Shown here one piece after another: positions 15,247-24,639 of a stretch of 57,709 nucleotides of DNA. The notes below the pieces were generated by a model, which was given only the letters and a program-made list of their open reading frames with translations, did no database searches and was not told the origin of the DNA. Made by a program: the position numbers and the translations under genes. The stretch lies in NCBI GenBank assembly GCA_959027945.1, contig CAUFRO010000010.1, positions 1-57,709 of the forward strand. Reading direction: 5' to 3'. Origin of the DNA: an uncultured Collinsella sp. GTDB taxonomy: Bacteria > Actinomycetota > Coriobacteriia > Coriobacteriales > Coriobacteriaceae. The stretch's first letter is position 1. The number at the start of each line of letters is the position of its first letter.

Positions 15247-17439
15247 GTGAGCGATACAAAGCTAAAGCCAACGGCTAAAAAGCCCGCAACCCGCAAACCG
15301 GCTCCACACACACCGGAGCTCTCCAAGGACGATGTCTACCTGTTTGGCATTGGAATGTGGGAGCGCAGCTGGGAAAAGATGGGCGCGCATCCCGACACGC
15401 AGCAGCGCACGCGCGGCTGGCGCTTTTGCGTTTGGGCGCCCGACGTAAAGAGTGTCCATGTCATTGGTGAATTTAACGACTGGGATGAGCAGGCCAACCC
15501 GCTGGTGCCCGTGCATACGAGCGCTATTTGGGAAGGCTTTATTCCTGGCGCCGAGCAGGGTCAGCTCTATAAATATCTTATTGAGACCAACGAGGGTGAA
15601 AAGCTCTACAAGGCCGATCCGTATGCCTTTAAGGCCGAGTGCCCTCCGGGTACCGCGAGCGTGCTGTGGACCCTCGATGGCTACAAGTGGAACGACGCCG
15701 CGTGGCTCAAGCGCCGCGCCAGCCACAACCACATGTCGCAGCCGCTCAACATCTACGAGGTGCATATTGGCTCGTGGAAGCGCCACGGCGACACGCCACA
15801 GGGCGAGCCCGACGAGTACGGCAACTACCCCGGCCCCATGGATCCTTTCCCCGCGCAGCGCGGCGAGTTCTACACCTACGACGACTTGTCGGTGGAGCTC
15901 GTGGACTACGTGCGCGACATGGGCTACACGCATATCGAGGTCATGCCGCTCATGGAGCACCCCTTCGATGGCTCCTGGGGCTACCAGACGACCGGCTACT
16001 ATGCCGCCACGTCGCGCTACGGCAACCCGCAGCAGCTCATGCACTTTATCGATGCGTGTCACGAGGCGGGCATCGGCGTGATCATGGACTGGGTGCCCGG
16101 CGGCTTTTGTGCCGACTCCCACGGCCTTGCCACCTTTAACGGCCACATGCTGTTTGAGCACGAGATTCACCCCAACTGGGGCACGCACAAGTTTGACTTC
16201 GCTCGCGGCGAGGTCCGCTCCTTCCTGGTCTCCAACGTGCTGTACTGGCTCGAGAACTTCCACGTTGACGGCATTCGCATGGACGGCGTGTCCAGTATGC
16301 TGTACCTCAACTTTGGCATCGACGATCCGGGTCAAAAGAAGTTCAACAAGTACGGTACCGAGGAGGACCTGGACGCCAGCGCGTTCATTCGCCAGGTCAA
16401 CTGCGCCGTTGAGGCTCACTTCCCCGACGTGATGATGATGGCCGAGGAGTCCACCGCGTGGCCGCTCGTGACCTACCCGCCGCAGGACGGCGGCCTGGGC
16501 TTCCACTACAAGTGGGACATGGGCTGGATGAACGATACCCTGCACTACATGCAGACCGATTTTCCGTGGCGCCCCGGCAACCACGGGCTGCTCACGTTCT
16601 CCATCATGTATGCCTTTACCGAGAACTTTATCTGCCCGCTGAGCCACGACGAGGTCGTGCATGGCAAGTGCTCGCTCATCGGCCGCATGCCGGGCGACTG
16701 GTGGCGCCAGTTTGCCGGCCTGCGCACGCTGGCTTTCTACCAGATGACGCATCCCGGTGCCAAGCTCAACTTTATGGGCAACGAGATCGGCCAGTTTATT
16801 GAGTGGCGCTACTACGAGTCCATCCAGTGGTTCCTGACCGAGGAATACGAGACCCATCGTCATCATCAGGCGTTTATCAAGGCGCTCAACCACCTGTACA
16901 CCGCCGAGCCCGCCCTGTACGAGCGCGGCTACACCGACGACGGCTTTACCTGGATCGACGCGGATAACTCCAAGCAGTCCATCGTGAGCTTTGTGCGTCA
17001 GGGCGAGGACGTCGACGACGACCTGGTGATCTTGATCAACTTTGACCCGGCGAGCTACGAGAGCTTCCGCGTGGGCGTTCCGCGCGAGGGTGACTGGGAG
17101 GTCATCTTTGATTCCGACCGTCCCGAGTTTGGTGGCAGCGGATACGCCGGCGAGGAGCCCTACACCTGCTCGAGCGAGCCCTACCCCTGGAACGGGCAGA
17201 TGGACTCCATCGAGATGAAGGTGCCCGGTCTGGCAGGTGTGGTACTTAAGCGCCGCGGTCCCAGCAGTTACAAGCCGCCCGTGGTCGAGAAGCCCAAGAA
17301 GGCGATGCGCAAGCGCGCGTCCTCGGTAAAGCCCAAGGCCGCGGCCACTGCCAAGAAGGCGACGGCTAAGGCGAAGGCTGCCAAGCCCGCTCCCAAGGCT
17401 AAGGCAGCAGCTGTTAAGGCTCCTGCCAAGGATGCGTAA
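15247..17439 (+). CDS. glgB: 1,4-alpha-glucan (glycogen) branching enzyme with basic tails
   Basis: About 730 residues. A Lys/Pro-rich N-terminus (KLKPTAKKPATRKP) precedes the CBM48 domain (WRFCVWAPDVKSVHVIGEFN) and the GH13 barrel, with catalytic Asp in GIRMDGVSSM (about 346), Glu in MMAEEST (about 400) and Asp in LSHDEVVHGK (about 468). The enzyme cuts alpha-1,4 chains and rejoins them as alpha-1,6 branches. The catalytic part ends near residue 668 and is followed by about 62 residues rich in Lys and Ala, like a histone H1 tail, which is not normal for GlgB. I start at GTG 15247 (GGGA about 7 nt upstream); the ATG codons at 15232 and 15235 lack a ribosome binding site. It is the first gene of the operon. 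Confidence 0.96.
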   Translation: MSDTKLKPTAKKPATRKPAPHTPELSKDDVYLFGIGMWERSWEKMGAHPDTQQRTRGWRFCVWAPDVKSVHVIGEFNDWDEQANPLVPVHTSAIWEGFIPGAEQGQLYKYLIETNEGEKLYKADPYAFKAECPPGTASVLWTLDGYKWNDAAWLKRRASHNHMSQPLNIYEVHIGSWKRHGDTPQGEPDEYGNYPGPMDPFPAQRGEFYTYDDLSVELVDYVRDMGYTHIEVMPLMEHPFDGSWGYQTTGYYAATSRYGNPQQLMHFIDACHEAGIGVIMDWVPGGFCADSHGLATFNGHMLFEHEIHPNWGTHKFDFARGEVRSFLVSNVLYWLENFHVDGIRMDGVSSMLYLNFGIDDPGQKKFNKYGTEEDLDASAFIRQVNCAVEAHFPDVMMMAEESTAWPLVTYPPQDGGLGFHYKWDMGWMNDTLHYMQTDFPWRPGNHGLLTFSIMYAFTENFICPLSHDEVVHGKCSLIGRMPGDWWRQFAGLRTLAFYQMTHPGAKLNFMGNEIGQFIEWRYYESIQWFLTEEYETHRHHQAFIKALNHLYTAEPALYERGYTDDGFTWIDADNSKQSIVSFVRQGEDVDDDLVILINFDPASYESFRVGVPREGDWEVIFDSDRPEFGGSGYAGEEPYTCSSEPYPWNGQMDSIEMKVPGLAGVVLKRRGPSSYKPPVVEKPKKAMRKRASSVKPKAAATAKKATAKAKAAKPAPKAKAAAVKAPAKDA

Positions 17440-17532
17440 CAAAGCCGTTACGGCTGTAATTACCCGCCCCGCCGGGGCGTAGGATACAAGTCATAACCGT
17501 TCCGGGAGAAACATCCCCGGGGGAAGGAACGT

Positions 17533-19959
17533 ATGAATAAGATCTTCGACAACAAGCAGGAGTTTACCGAGCTCTATCGCGATGCCGTCATGAGCATCAG
17601 CGGCAAGAGCGTCGAGGCCGCCAGCGACCTCGACCGCTTTAACGCCCTGGCCAAGCTCGTGGCCGAGAAGGCGCGCACCGTTGCCACCAAGAGCGACGCA
17701 CGCGCCACCGCCGAGGGCAAGAAGCGCGTGTACTACTTCTCGATTGAGTTTTTGATCGGCCGCCTGCTCGACAACTACCTGCTCAACTTTGGCGTGCGAG
17801 ACATGGTCGCCGAGGCGCTCGACGACATGGGCTTTGACCTGTCCGTCATCGAGAACCAGGAGCCCGATCCGGCGCTGGGCAACGGTGGCCTGGGCCGTCT
17901 GGCCGCATGCTTCCTGGATTCCATGGCAGCCGAGGGCATTGCCGGCTACGGCAACGGCATGCGCTACCGCTACGGCCTGTTTAAGCAGGAGATCGTCAAC
18001 GGCAGCCAGGTCGAGGCCACTGACGAGTGGCTCACCCACGGCTATCCCTGGGAGGTCCGTCGTCAGGACAAGGCCGTGACCATCAAGTTTGGTGGCCGTG
18101 TTGAGGGCTTTGAGGAGAACGGCCGCACGTTCTACCGCACGGTGGACACGCAGGATATCCTGGCTGTCCCCTACGACATCCCCGTGGTGGGCTATGCCGG
18201 CGAGACCGTCAACAAGCTGCGCGTCTGGGCTGCCGAGCCGGTCGAGGAGCACTTTGACCTTGAGGCCTTCAACCGCGGCGACTATGCCCAGGCCGATGCC
18301 GAGCGCGCCGAGGCCGAGGCCATCAGCGCCATCCTCTACCCCAACGACGCCGGCGAGCACGGCCGTCTGTTGCGCCTGAAGCAGGAGTACCTGTTTGTTT
18401 CGGCCGGCATCTACAGCCTGCTCGACACCTTTGAGAAGGAGCACGGCGAGAAGTGGGAGCTGCTTCCGCAGTTTGTGGCAATCCATACTAACGACACGCA
18501 CCCCGCCATGTGCGGCCCCGAGCTCATGCGTATCCTCATCGACGAGAAGAAGCTCGAGTGGGACGACGCCTGGAACATCGTGACGCAGGTTGTGAGCTAC
18601 ACCAACCACACCATCCTGCCCGAGGCTCTGGAGAAATGGCCCATCGGCACGTTCTCCAAGCTCCTCCCCCGCGTGTACCAGATCATCGACGAGATCAGCC
18701 GTCGTTGGCACGAGTCGTTCGACACCACTCAGGAGGGCTGGCAGGAGCGTCTGCGCCAGACCGCCATCCTGTGGGACGGCGAGATTCGCATGGCCAACCT
18801 GTCCGTGATCTGCAGCCACAGCGTCAACGGCGTGGCCAAGATCCACTCCGACATCATCAAGAACATCGTGCTCAAGGACTTCTATGCCCTGACGCCCGAG
18901 AAGTTCAACAACAAGACCAACGGCATCTCGCACCGTCGCTTCTTTGCCGAGGCCAACCCCACCTATGCCAAGCTCGTGACCGAGGCCATTGGCGATGGCT
19001 GGCTTAAGAACGCCTTTGAGCTGGAGAAGCTCAAGGAGTTTAAGGACGACACCGAGTTCCTGAAGGCCGTGGGTGCCTCCAAGCGCGCCAACAAGGAGCG
19101 CCTGGCCGCCTACGTCAAGGCCGAGACCGGTCTGGTCATCGACCCCAACACCGTCTTCGACGTTCAGGTGAAGCGCTTCCATGCCTACAAGCGCCAGCTC
19201 ATGAACATCATGAAGGTGATGGACATCTACAACCGTCGCATCGCCGATCCCAACTTCCACGTGACGCCGACGACCTTCATCTTTAGCGGCAAGGCTGCCT
19301 CGAGCTATACCTTTGCCAAGGAGACCATCCGCCTCATTAACTCGGTGGCCGAGGTCATCAACAACGACCCGCGCGTCAACGAGGTCATGAAGGTCTGCTT
19401 TATCCCCAACTTCCGCGTGAGCAACGCCCAGCTCATCTACCCCGCCGCCGAGATCTCGGAGCAGATCTCCACGGCCGGAAAGGAGGCCTCGGGCACGTCC
19501 AACATGAAGCTCATGATGAACGGCGCCATTACGCTGGGCACCCTCGACGGCGCTAACATCGAGATCGCCGACCTGGCCGGTCGCGAGAACGAGGCCATCT
19601 TTGGCCTGACCGCCCCCGAGGTCGAGCAGCTCTGGGCATCCAACAGCTACTTTGCATGGGATACCCTCAACGGCGACCGTGAGCGCCTGGGCCGCGTGAT
19701 GGACGAGCTCAAGGACAACACCTTTGCGGGTCTTTCGGGCAACTTCGAGAGCATCTACAACGAGCTCATGAACAACAACGACCCCGACCTGGTCATGGCA
19801 GACTTCCGCAGCTACGTCGACGCGTGGGAGAAGCTTACGGGCAGCTATGGCGATCAGGAGACTTGGAACCGCAAGGCCCTGCTCAACACCGCCTCGAGCG
19901 GCTGGTTCTCGAGCGACCGCACCATTCGCGAGTACCGCGACGAGATCTGGCACGCATAA
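17533..19959 (+). CDS. glgP: Glycogen/maltodextrin phosphorylase
   Basis: 808 residues of the GT35 family. Landmarks are YYFSIEFLIGRLL, the LGNGGLGRLAACFLDS loop, the glucan-binding region, KTNGISHRRFF, VQVKRFHAYKRQ, and the PLP site EASGTSNMKLMMNGA with the cofactor Lys at residue 659. It releases glucose-1-phosphate from glycogen ends using phosphate. The ATG at 17533 follows GGGGGAAGGAACGT, a strong ribosome binding site. It lies 93 nt after glgB in the same direction. Pairing synthesis and breakdown genes in one operon suggests glycogen cycling as a dynamic store. A 3.7-kb open frame on the opposite strand across glgP and glgC is a codon-usage artefact. Confidence 0.97.
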   Translation: MNKIFDNKQEFTELYRDAVMSISGKSVEAASDLDRFNALAKLVAEKARTVATKSDARATAEGKKRVYYFSIEFLIGRLLDNYLLNFGVRDMVAEALDDMGFDLSVIENQEPDPALGNGGLGRLAACFLDSMAAEGIAGYGNGMRYRYGLFKQEIVNGSQVEATDEWLTHGYPWEVRRQDKAVTIKFGGRVEGFEENGRTFYRTVDTQDILAVPYDIPVVGYAGETVNKLRVWAAEPVEEHFDLEAFNRGDYAQADAERAEAEAISAILYPNDAGEHGRLLRLKQEYLFVSAGIYSLLDTFEKEHGEKWELLPQFVAIHTNDTHPAMCGPELMRILIDEKKLEWDDAWNIVTQVVSYTNHTILPEALEKWPIGTFSKLLPRVYQIIDEISRRWHESFDTTQEGWQERLRQTAILWDGEIRMANLSVICSHSVNGVAKIHSDIIKNIVLKDFYALTPEKFNNKTNGISHRRFFAEANPTYAKLVTEAIGDGWLKNAFELEKLKEFKDDTEFLKAVGASKRANKERLAAYVKAETGLVIDPNTVFDVQVKRFHAYKRQLMNIMKVMDIYNRRIADPNFHVTPTTFIFSGKAASSYTFAKETIRLINSVAEVINNDPRVNEVMKVCFIPNFRVSNAQLIYPAAEISEQISTAGKEASGTSNMKLMMNGAITLGTLDGANIEIADLAGRENEAIFGLTAPEVEQLWASNSYFAWDTLNGDRERLGRVMDELKDNTFAGLSGNFESIYNELMNNNDPDLVMADFRSYVDAWEKLTGSYGDQETWNRKALLNTASSGWFSSDRTIREYRDEIWHA

Positions 19960-19996
19960 AGGCGCGCGAGCTCCCCTATGCCAGCACGGCATTACT

Positions 19997-20027
19997 CGAC
20001 GGGCGCGACGTTGCGCCGCGCCCGTCG
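19997..20027 (+). other. Intra-operon hairpin between glgP and glgC
   Basis: CGACGGGCGCG and its exact complement flank a 9-nt loop. There is no T run, so it is more likely an mRNA-stabilising or processing hairpin than a full terminator. It could make the upstream genes accumulate separately from glgC. Confidence 0.45.
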
Positions 20028-20067
20028 CTAATGGGTTTAGGAACATCGATGACAGAAGGAGAAATCG

Positions 20068-21216
20068 ATGAGTAAGAAAGAATGCATCGCGATGCTCCTC
20101 GCAGGAGGACAGGGCAGCCGATTGGGGGCACTCACCCAAAAGATCGCCAAGCCGGCGGTTAGCTTTGGTGGCAAGTTCCGCATTATCGACTTTTCGCTCT
20201 CCAACTGCTCCAACTCGGGCATCGACACGGTGGGCGTTCTGACGCAATATCGCCCCTACCTGCTGCATGCCTACGTGGGCTCCGGCGAGGCGTGGGATCT
20301 GGACAGCCGCGACGGCGGCGTGTCGATCCTGCCGCCGTACGAGACGCAGACCGGTGGCGCCTGGTATGCGGGCACGGCCGACGCCATTACGCAGAACCTG
20401 GACTACATCAAGGCCAACGACCCCAAGTACGTCCTGATTCTTTCGGGCGATCACCTGTATCGCATGGACTACCGCAAGATGCTCAAGACGCACATTGAGA
20501 ACAACGCCGACCTCACGGTGAGCGTTATGCCCGTTCCGTGGGAGGAGGCCAGCCGCTTTGGCATCCTGACCACCGACCCCGAGGACGGCCGCATCACCAA
20601 GTTCACCGAGAAGCCCGATAAGCCCGATTCGAACCTCGCGTCCATGGGCATCTACATTTTCTCGGCCGACGTGCTGATCGAGGCGCTCGAGGAGGACGCT
20701 CTGGACCAGCGCTCGAGCCACGACTTTGGCAAGGACATCATCCCCAAGCTGCTCGGCGAGGGCAAGCGCCTGTACAGCTACGAGTTCCACGGCTTTTGGA
20801 AGGATGTCGGCACCATCGCCAGCTTCCACGAGACCTCGATGGACCTGCTGGGCAACAACCCCGAGTTCGATCTGTTCGACAAGCACTTCCCCATCATGTC
20901 CAACATCACCACGCGTCCGCCGCACTACATTGGACCGGACGGCCGTCTGGACGACTGCCTGGTCTCCAACGGCTGCAAGATCTACGGCACCGCTCGCCAC
21001 TCGATTCTTTCGACCGATGTCATCATCGAGGAGCGCGCCGTGGTCGAGGACTCCGTGCTGCTGCCGGGTGCGCACGTTAAGAGCGGCGCGCACATCTGCC
21101 GCGCTATTTTGGGCGAGAACTCCACGGTCGAAGAGGGCGTGAAGCTCGGCTCTGTCGATACCACCAAGGATACGGCCGTCGTTGGAAATGACGTCGTTAT
21201 CGGGAAGGGGGAATGA
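20068..21216 (+). CDS. glgC: Glucose-1-phosphate adenylyltransferase, catalytic subunit
   Basis: 382 residues. The N-terminal nucleotidyltransferase shows AMLLAGGQGSRLGALT, KPAVSFGGKFRIIDFSLSN, GTADAITQN, LSGDHLYRMDY and FTEKP with the substrate-binding Lys. The C-terminal part is a left-handed beta-helix with hexapeptide-like repeats (from about residue 290). It makes ADP-glucose from ATP and glucose-1-phosphate, the committed step. AGAAGGAGAAATCG before ATG 20068 is a strong ribosome binding site. The stop is 4 nt before the start of glgD, which encodes its partner subunit, so the two are translated together. Confidence 0.97.
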   Translation: MSKKECIAMLLAGGQGSRLGALTQKIAKPAVSFGGKFRIIDFSLSNCSNSGIDTVGVLTQYRPYLLHAYVGSGEAWDLDSRDGGVSILPPYETQTGGAWYAGTADAITQNLDYIKANDPKYVLILSGDHLYRMDYRKMLKTHIENNADLTVSVMPVPWEEASRFGILTTDPEDGRITKFTEKPDKPDSNLASMGIYIFSADVLIEALEEDALDQRSSHDFGKDIIPKLLGEGKRLYSYEFHGFWKDVGTIASFHETSMDLLGNNPEFDLFDKHFPIMSNITTRPPHYIGPDGRLDDCLVSNGCKIYGTARHSILSTDVIIEERAVVEDSVLLPGAHVKSGAHICRAILGENSTVEEGVKLGSVDTTKDTAVVGNDVVIGKGE

Positions 21217-21220
21217 TCCG

Positions 21221-22348
21221 ATGATCAATCGCAAGGCCATCGGTTATATCACCGCTAACTACTCTTCGACCTACGGCAGCGTGCTGCTCAAGGACCGCCC
21301 CATCGCGTCCGTTCCGTTTTTGGGCCGCTACCGCCTGATCGACTTCCCGTTGTCCAACATGATGAATGCCGGCATCAAGACCGTCGGCGTCGTCATGCCG
21401 GGCAACTACCGCTCGCTGATCGACCACGTGGGCTCGGGCAAGGACTGGGGCCTGGACCGCAAGAAGGGCGGCCTGTTCATGGTGCCCGGCAACGCGTATG
21501 GCACCACCAAGGGCGGCATGCGCTTCTTGCTGCGCGACATCATTTCCAACAAGACGCTGTTCCAGCGCTCGGACAAGCCCTATGTCGTGATGATGGGCAC
21601 CAACATCATCTTTAACATGGACCTCAACACCATCATCGAGGCGCACGAGAACTCCGGTGCCCAGATGACCGTGGTGTACTGCAAGGCCACGCGCAACGTC
21701 GATGACGAGACCAAGCTCGAGATTAACGAGAACGGTCGCCTGACGGGCATGAGCGCCGGCGTCGTGTACGGCGACAACGCCTCTATGGACTGCTGCATCG
21801 TCAACCGCGAGACGCTGCTCGAGATTATCGACCACTACCAGGCCGCCGACTATCTGGACCTGCTCGAGGCACTCCAGGGCGACTTTGGCAACATCGATGT
21901 GTGCAGCTACGAGTACAAGGGCGAGGTCGTGGGCGTGTTTAGCGAGAAGTCGCTGTATCGCCGCAGCATGGACCTGCTCGACCAGACCGTGGCCGACCAG
22001 CTCTTCGATCCCGAGCGCCCGATCCTGACCAAGGCTCACGACGTGCCGCCTTCGCGCTATGCGACCGGCAGCCACGCGTGCAACTCGATCATCTCGGCAG
22101 GCTGCATCATCAAGGGCACCGTGCGCAACTCGATCCTGTCGCGCGGCGTCGTGGTCGAGGAGGGCGCTTCGGTGACCAACTCGATCATCAACCAGAGCTG
22201 CATCATCAAGAGCGGCGCACGCGTCGAGAATGCCATTCTGGACAAGAACAACGTGGTTCCCACCAACACCGAGCTTCGCGGCACGCCCGAGAACATCCTG
22301 GTGCTGGGCAAGGCTCCGTTAACTTCCGACACCACCATCGTACGCTAA
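21221..22348 (+). CDS. glgD: Glucose-1-phosphate adenylyltransferase regulatory subunit GlgD
   Basis: About 375 residues, homologous to GlgC but with altered catalytic motifs: the N-terminal GGxGxRL loop is replaced by ANYSSTYGSVLLKDRP, and the GDH motif of GlgC appears as MMGTNIIFNMDL. A beta-helix forms the C-terminal third. In Bacillota, GlgD is inactive or weakly active alone and combines with GlgC into an active heterotetramer. This is assumed here from the adjacent glgC. ATG 21221 has GGGAAGGGGG about 10 nt upstream; the longer frame starting at 21182 lies inside glgC. GlgD is uncommon outside Bacillota and Coriobacteriia, which supports the taxonomic reading. Confidence 0.94.
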   Translation: MINRKAIGYITANYSSTYGSVLLKDRPIASVPFLGRYRLIDFPLSNMMNAGIKTVGVVMPGNYRSLIDHVGSGKDWGLDRKKGGLFMVPGNAYGTTKGGMRFLLRDIISNKTLFQRSDKPYVVMMGTNIIFNMDLNTIIEAHENSGAQMTVVYCKATRNVDDETKLEINENGRLTGMSAGVVYGDNASMDCCIVNRETLLEIIDHYQAADYLDLLEALQGDFGNIDVCSYEYKGEVVGVFSEKSLYRRSMDLLDQTVADQLFDPERPILTKAHDVPPSRYATGSHACNSIISAGCIIKGTVRNSILSRGVVVEEGASVTNSIINQSCIIKSGARVENAILDKNNVVPTNTELRGTPENILVLGKAPLTSDTTIVR

Positions 22349-22379
22349 CGTTGGCACCGCAACATCGCTCGTAACATGT

Positions 22380-22415
22380 AGAATAGCCGCCCGGTTAGCG
22401 CCAGGCGGCTATTCT
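22380..22415. other. 12-bp hairpin between glgD and glgA
   Basis: AGAATAGCCGCC (22380-22391) pairs exactly with GGCGGCTATTCT (22404-22415). It has no T run on the plus strand. It may be a weak terminator or attenuator that lowers glgA expression, or an mRNA stabiliser. Spacing of 24 nt to the glgA ATG leaves its ribosome binding site free. Confidence 0.45.
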
Positions 22416-22438
22416 CGAATTGCAACATGGGAGACAAT

Positions 22439-24562
22439 ATGGCAGAAACCAGCAAAAAGATGCAGATCGTGTTTGCCTCGGCCGAGTGCGCACCGTTTGT
22501 TAAGACCGGTGGCCTGGGTGACGTGGCGGGCTCGCTGCCTGCGGCGCTTGTGCGCGCCGGCGCCGAAGTCATCGTGATGGTGCCCAAGTACGCCACCATC
22601 AAGGACGAGTACAAGGCGCAGATGGAGCACTTCTCCGATTTTTACGTGAGCCTGGGCTGGCGCAACGAGTACTGCGGTCTCGAGAAACTCGAGCACGACG
22701 GCGTCACCTATATGTTCATCGACAACGAGCGCTACTTTGCGCGCGACTATCCGTACGGCTTCTTTGACGACGGCGAGCGCTTTGCGTTTTTCTCCAAGGC
22801 CATCACCGAGAGCCTGCAGCACCTGCCGGCCGGCTTTGAGTGCGACATCCTGCACTGCAACGACTGGCAGACGGCACTGGCGCCCGTGTTCTTGCGCGAG
22901 TTCTACCAGGGCCTGCCGCTGTATGACCGCGTCAAGACCGTGTTCTCGATCCACAATGTGGCGTTCCAAGGCCAGTTTAGCGACACCGTGATGGAGGACA
23001 TCCTGGGTGTGGCGCATATTCCCGCGGCCGCCTCGCAGCTGCGTTGCGATGCCTGCAGCATCAACTACATGCTAGGCGCCCTGCGCTATGCCGACGCCAT
23101 CACTACGGTAAGCCCCACCTATGCCAACGAGATCCAGACGCCCGAATTTGGCGAGGGCTTGGACGGCGTTCTGCGCGAGCGTTCGTACGCGCTGCAGGGC
23201 ATTTTGAATGGCATCGACGTCGCGGGCTTTGACCCGGCGACCGACAAGCGCATCGCTGCCAACTACACCGTCGAGGACCGTTCCGGCAAGGCCGTGTGCA
23301 AGGCCAAGCTGCAGGAAGAGCTGGGGCTCGAGGTTCGCGACGACCGTCCGCTTATGGTCATGGTCACGCGCCTGACGCGCCAGAAGGGCATGGACCTGGT
23401 CATGTACGCGCTCGACCGCATCCTGGCCGGCGGCGTGCAGGTGGCGGTGCTGGGCACCGGCGACCGCGACTACGAGGACGGTCTACGCTACTTCCAGGAT
23501 AAGTACCCCGGCACCATGGCCGCACGCATCGAGTTTGACCCGGCGCTGTCGCAGCGCATGTATGCCGCCGCCGACATGTTCCTGATGCCTTCGAAGTTTG
23601 AGCCCTGCGGCCTGTCGCAGATCATCGCCATGCGCTACGGCACCCTGCCCATCGTGCGCGAGACCGGCGGTCTGAAGGACACTGTGATCCCGTATAACGA
23701 GTTTACCGGCGAGGGCACGGGCTTCTCGTTTAGCAACTTTAACGGCGACGAGATGGGCGACGCCGTGTTCCGCGCGGCACGCCTGTTCTGGGATAACCGC
23801 GACGCCTGGAACCAGCTGGTCACGCAGGCCATGAGCCAGGACTTTAGCTGGACGCGTTCGGCCGATAAGTATCTGGACCTGTACTTCTTTATGCATCCGG
23901 AGATTGAGAGGCCGGTGGCTATGGCTGAGGCTGCGGCTGTCGATGAGTCGGTTGCTGCTGAGGCCGAGCTTAAGCCCGCGGCTAAGCCTGCCGCCAAGAA
24001 GACGACGACCCGCAAGACGACCGCTAAGAAGGTTACGACGACCAAGGCTGCTGCCACCAAGACCGCCGCAGCAAAGACGACTGCTGCCAAGGCAACGACC
24101 ACGCGCAAGCGCACCACCGCAGCTGCCAAGAAGGCCGCCGAGGCCGAGGCTGCTCCCGAGGTAAAGGCTGAGGTCGCTGAGGCCAAGCCGGCCACCAAGG
24201 CTCCGGCAAAGACCGCTGCCAAGACCACGACCGCCAAGAAGGCCACGGTCACAAAGTCGACCAAGACCAAGGCCGCCACGACCAAGGCAGCCGCAAAGCC
24301 GGCCACCAAGGTCGAGGAGGCGGGCGTCGAGCCCAAGACCGAAGCAGCTGTCGAGACGAAGCCCGCCGCCAAGACCACCACGCGCAAGCGCACCACGACG
24401 ACGGCCAAAAAGACCACGACAAAGGCCGCAGCTACCAAGGCAGAGGCTAAGCCCGAGCCCGCCAAGGAGACCGCGGTCTCCCCCGTCGCTCCGGCCGAGG
24501 AAAAGGCTCCGACCAAGAAGACGTCCGTCCGCAAGGCAACGGCCACCCGCAAGCGCCGCTAG
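22439..24562 (+). CDS. glgA: Glycogen synthase with long histone-H1-like C-terminal tail
   Basis: About 707 residues, whereas normal GlgA is near 480. The GT5 catalytic region has the ADP-glucose-binding KTGGLGDVAGSLP near the N-terminus, ILHCNDWQTAL, ITTVSPTYANEI, and the donor site PSKFEPCGLSQIIAMRYG followed by ETGGLKDTV. It transfers glucose from ADP-glucose to the growing alpha-1,4 chain. From about residue 488 to the end, some 220 residues are low complexity: first Ala/Glu-rich, then repeated Lys, Thr, Ala and Arg (AAKKTTTRKTTAKK and similar), predicted to be disordered and very basic. GlgB has a shorter similar tail. Start ATG 22439 has GGGAG at good spacing. Glycogen synthase activity is near certain; the function of the tail is unknown. 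Confidence 0.96.
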   Translation: MAETSKKMQIVFASAECAPFVKTGGLGDVAGSLPAALVRAGAEVIVMVPKYATIKDEYKAQMEHFSDFYVSLGWRNEYCGLEKLEHDGVTYMFIDNERYFARDYPYGFFDDGERFAFFSKAITESLQHLPAGFECDILHCNDWQTALAPVFLREFYQGLPLYDRVKTVFSIHNVAFQGQFSDTVMEDILGVAHIPAAASQLRCDACSINYMLGALRYADAITTVSPTYANEIQTPEFGEGLDGVLRERSYALQGILNGIDVAGFDPATDKRIAANYTVEDRSGKAVCKAKLQEELGLEVRDDRPLMVMVTRLTRQKGMDLVMYALDRILAGGVQVAVLGTGDRDYEDGLRYFQDKYPGTMAARIEFDPALSQRMYAAADMFLMPSKFEPCGLSQIIAMRYGTLPIVRETGGLKDTVIPYNEFTGEGTGFSFSNFNGDEMGDAVFRAARLFWDNRDAWNQLVTQAMSQDFSWTRSADKYLDLYFFMHPEIERPVAMAEAAAVDESVAAEAELKPAAKPAAKKTTTRKTTAKKVTTTKAAATKTAAAKTTAAKATTTRKRTTAAAKKAAEAEAAPEVKAEVAEAKPATKAPAKTAAKTTTAKKATVTKSTKTKAATTKAAAKPATKVEEAGVEPKTEAAVETKPAAKTTTRKRTTTTAKKTTTKAAATKAEAKPEPAKETAVSPVAPAEEKAPTKKTSVRKATATRKRR

Positions 24563-24598
24563 CCCACAGACGATCCAAAACCTAATCAAACCCTATGT

Positions 24599-24630
24599 AA
24601 GGGGCGCTCCAACCGGGCGCCCCTTCTCTG
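24599..24630 (+). terminator. Probable terminator after glgA
   Basis: AAGGGGCGC pairs with GCGCCCCTT (24617-24625) around a 9-nt loop and is followed by CTCTG, so the T tract is poor. It lies 36 nt after the glgA stop and before a new promoter region. Confidence 0.6.
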
Positions 24631-24639
24631 TAGGTAGTT

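Noticed and set aside
17491..21240. Open frame of 1249 codons on the minus strand across glgP and glgC
   Set aside because: It is exactly antisense to two well-identified genes, has Val/Leu/Gly/His-rich composition without family motifs, and arises from their codon bias at high GC.
23930..24562. GlgA tail as a separate histone-like gene or a frameshift artefact
   Set aside because: The frame is continuous with the catalytic domain, no ribosome binding site lies in front of the tail, and GlgB shows an independent tail of the same type.
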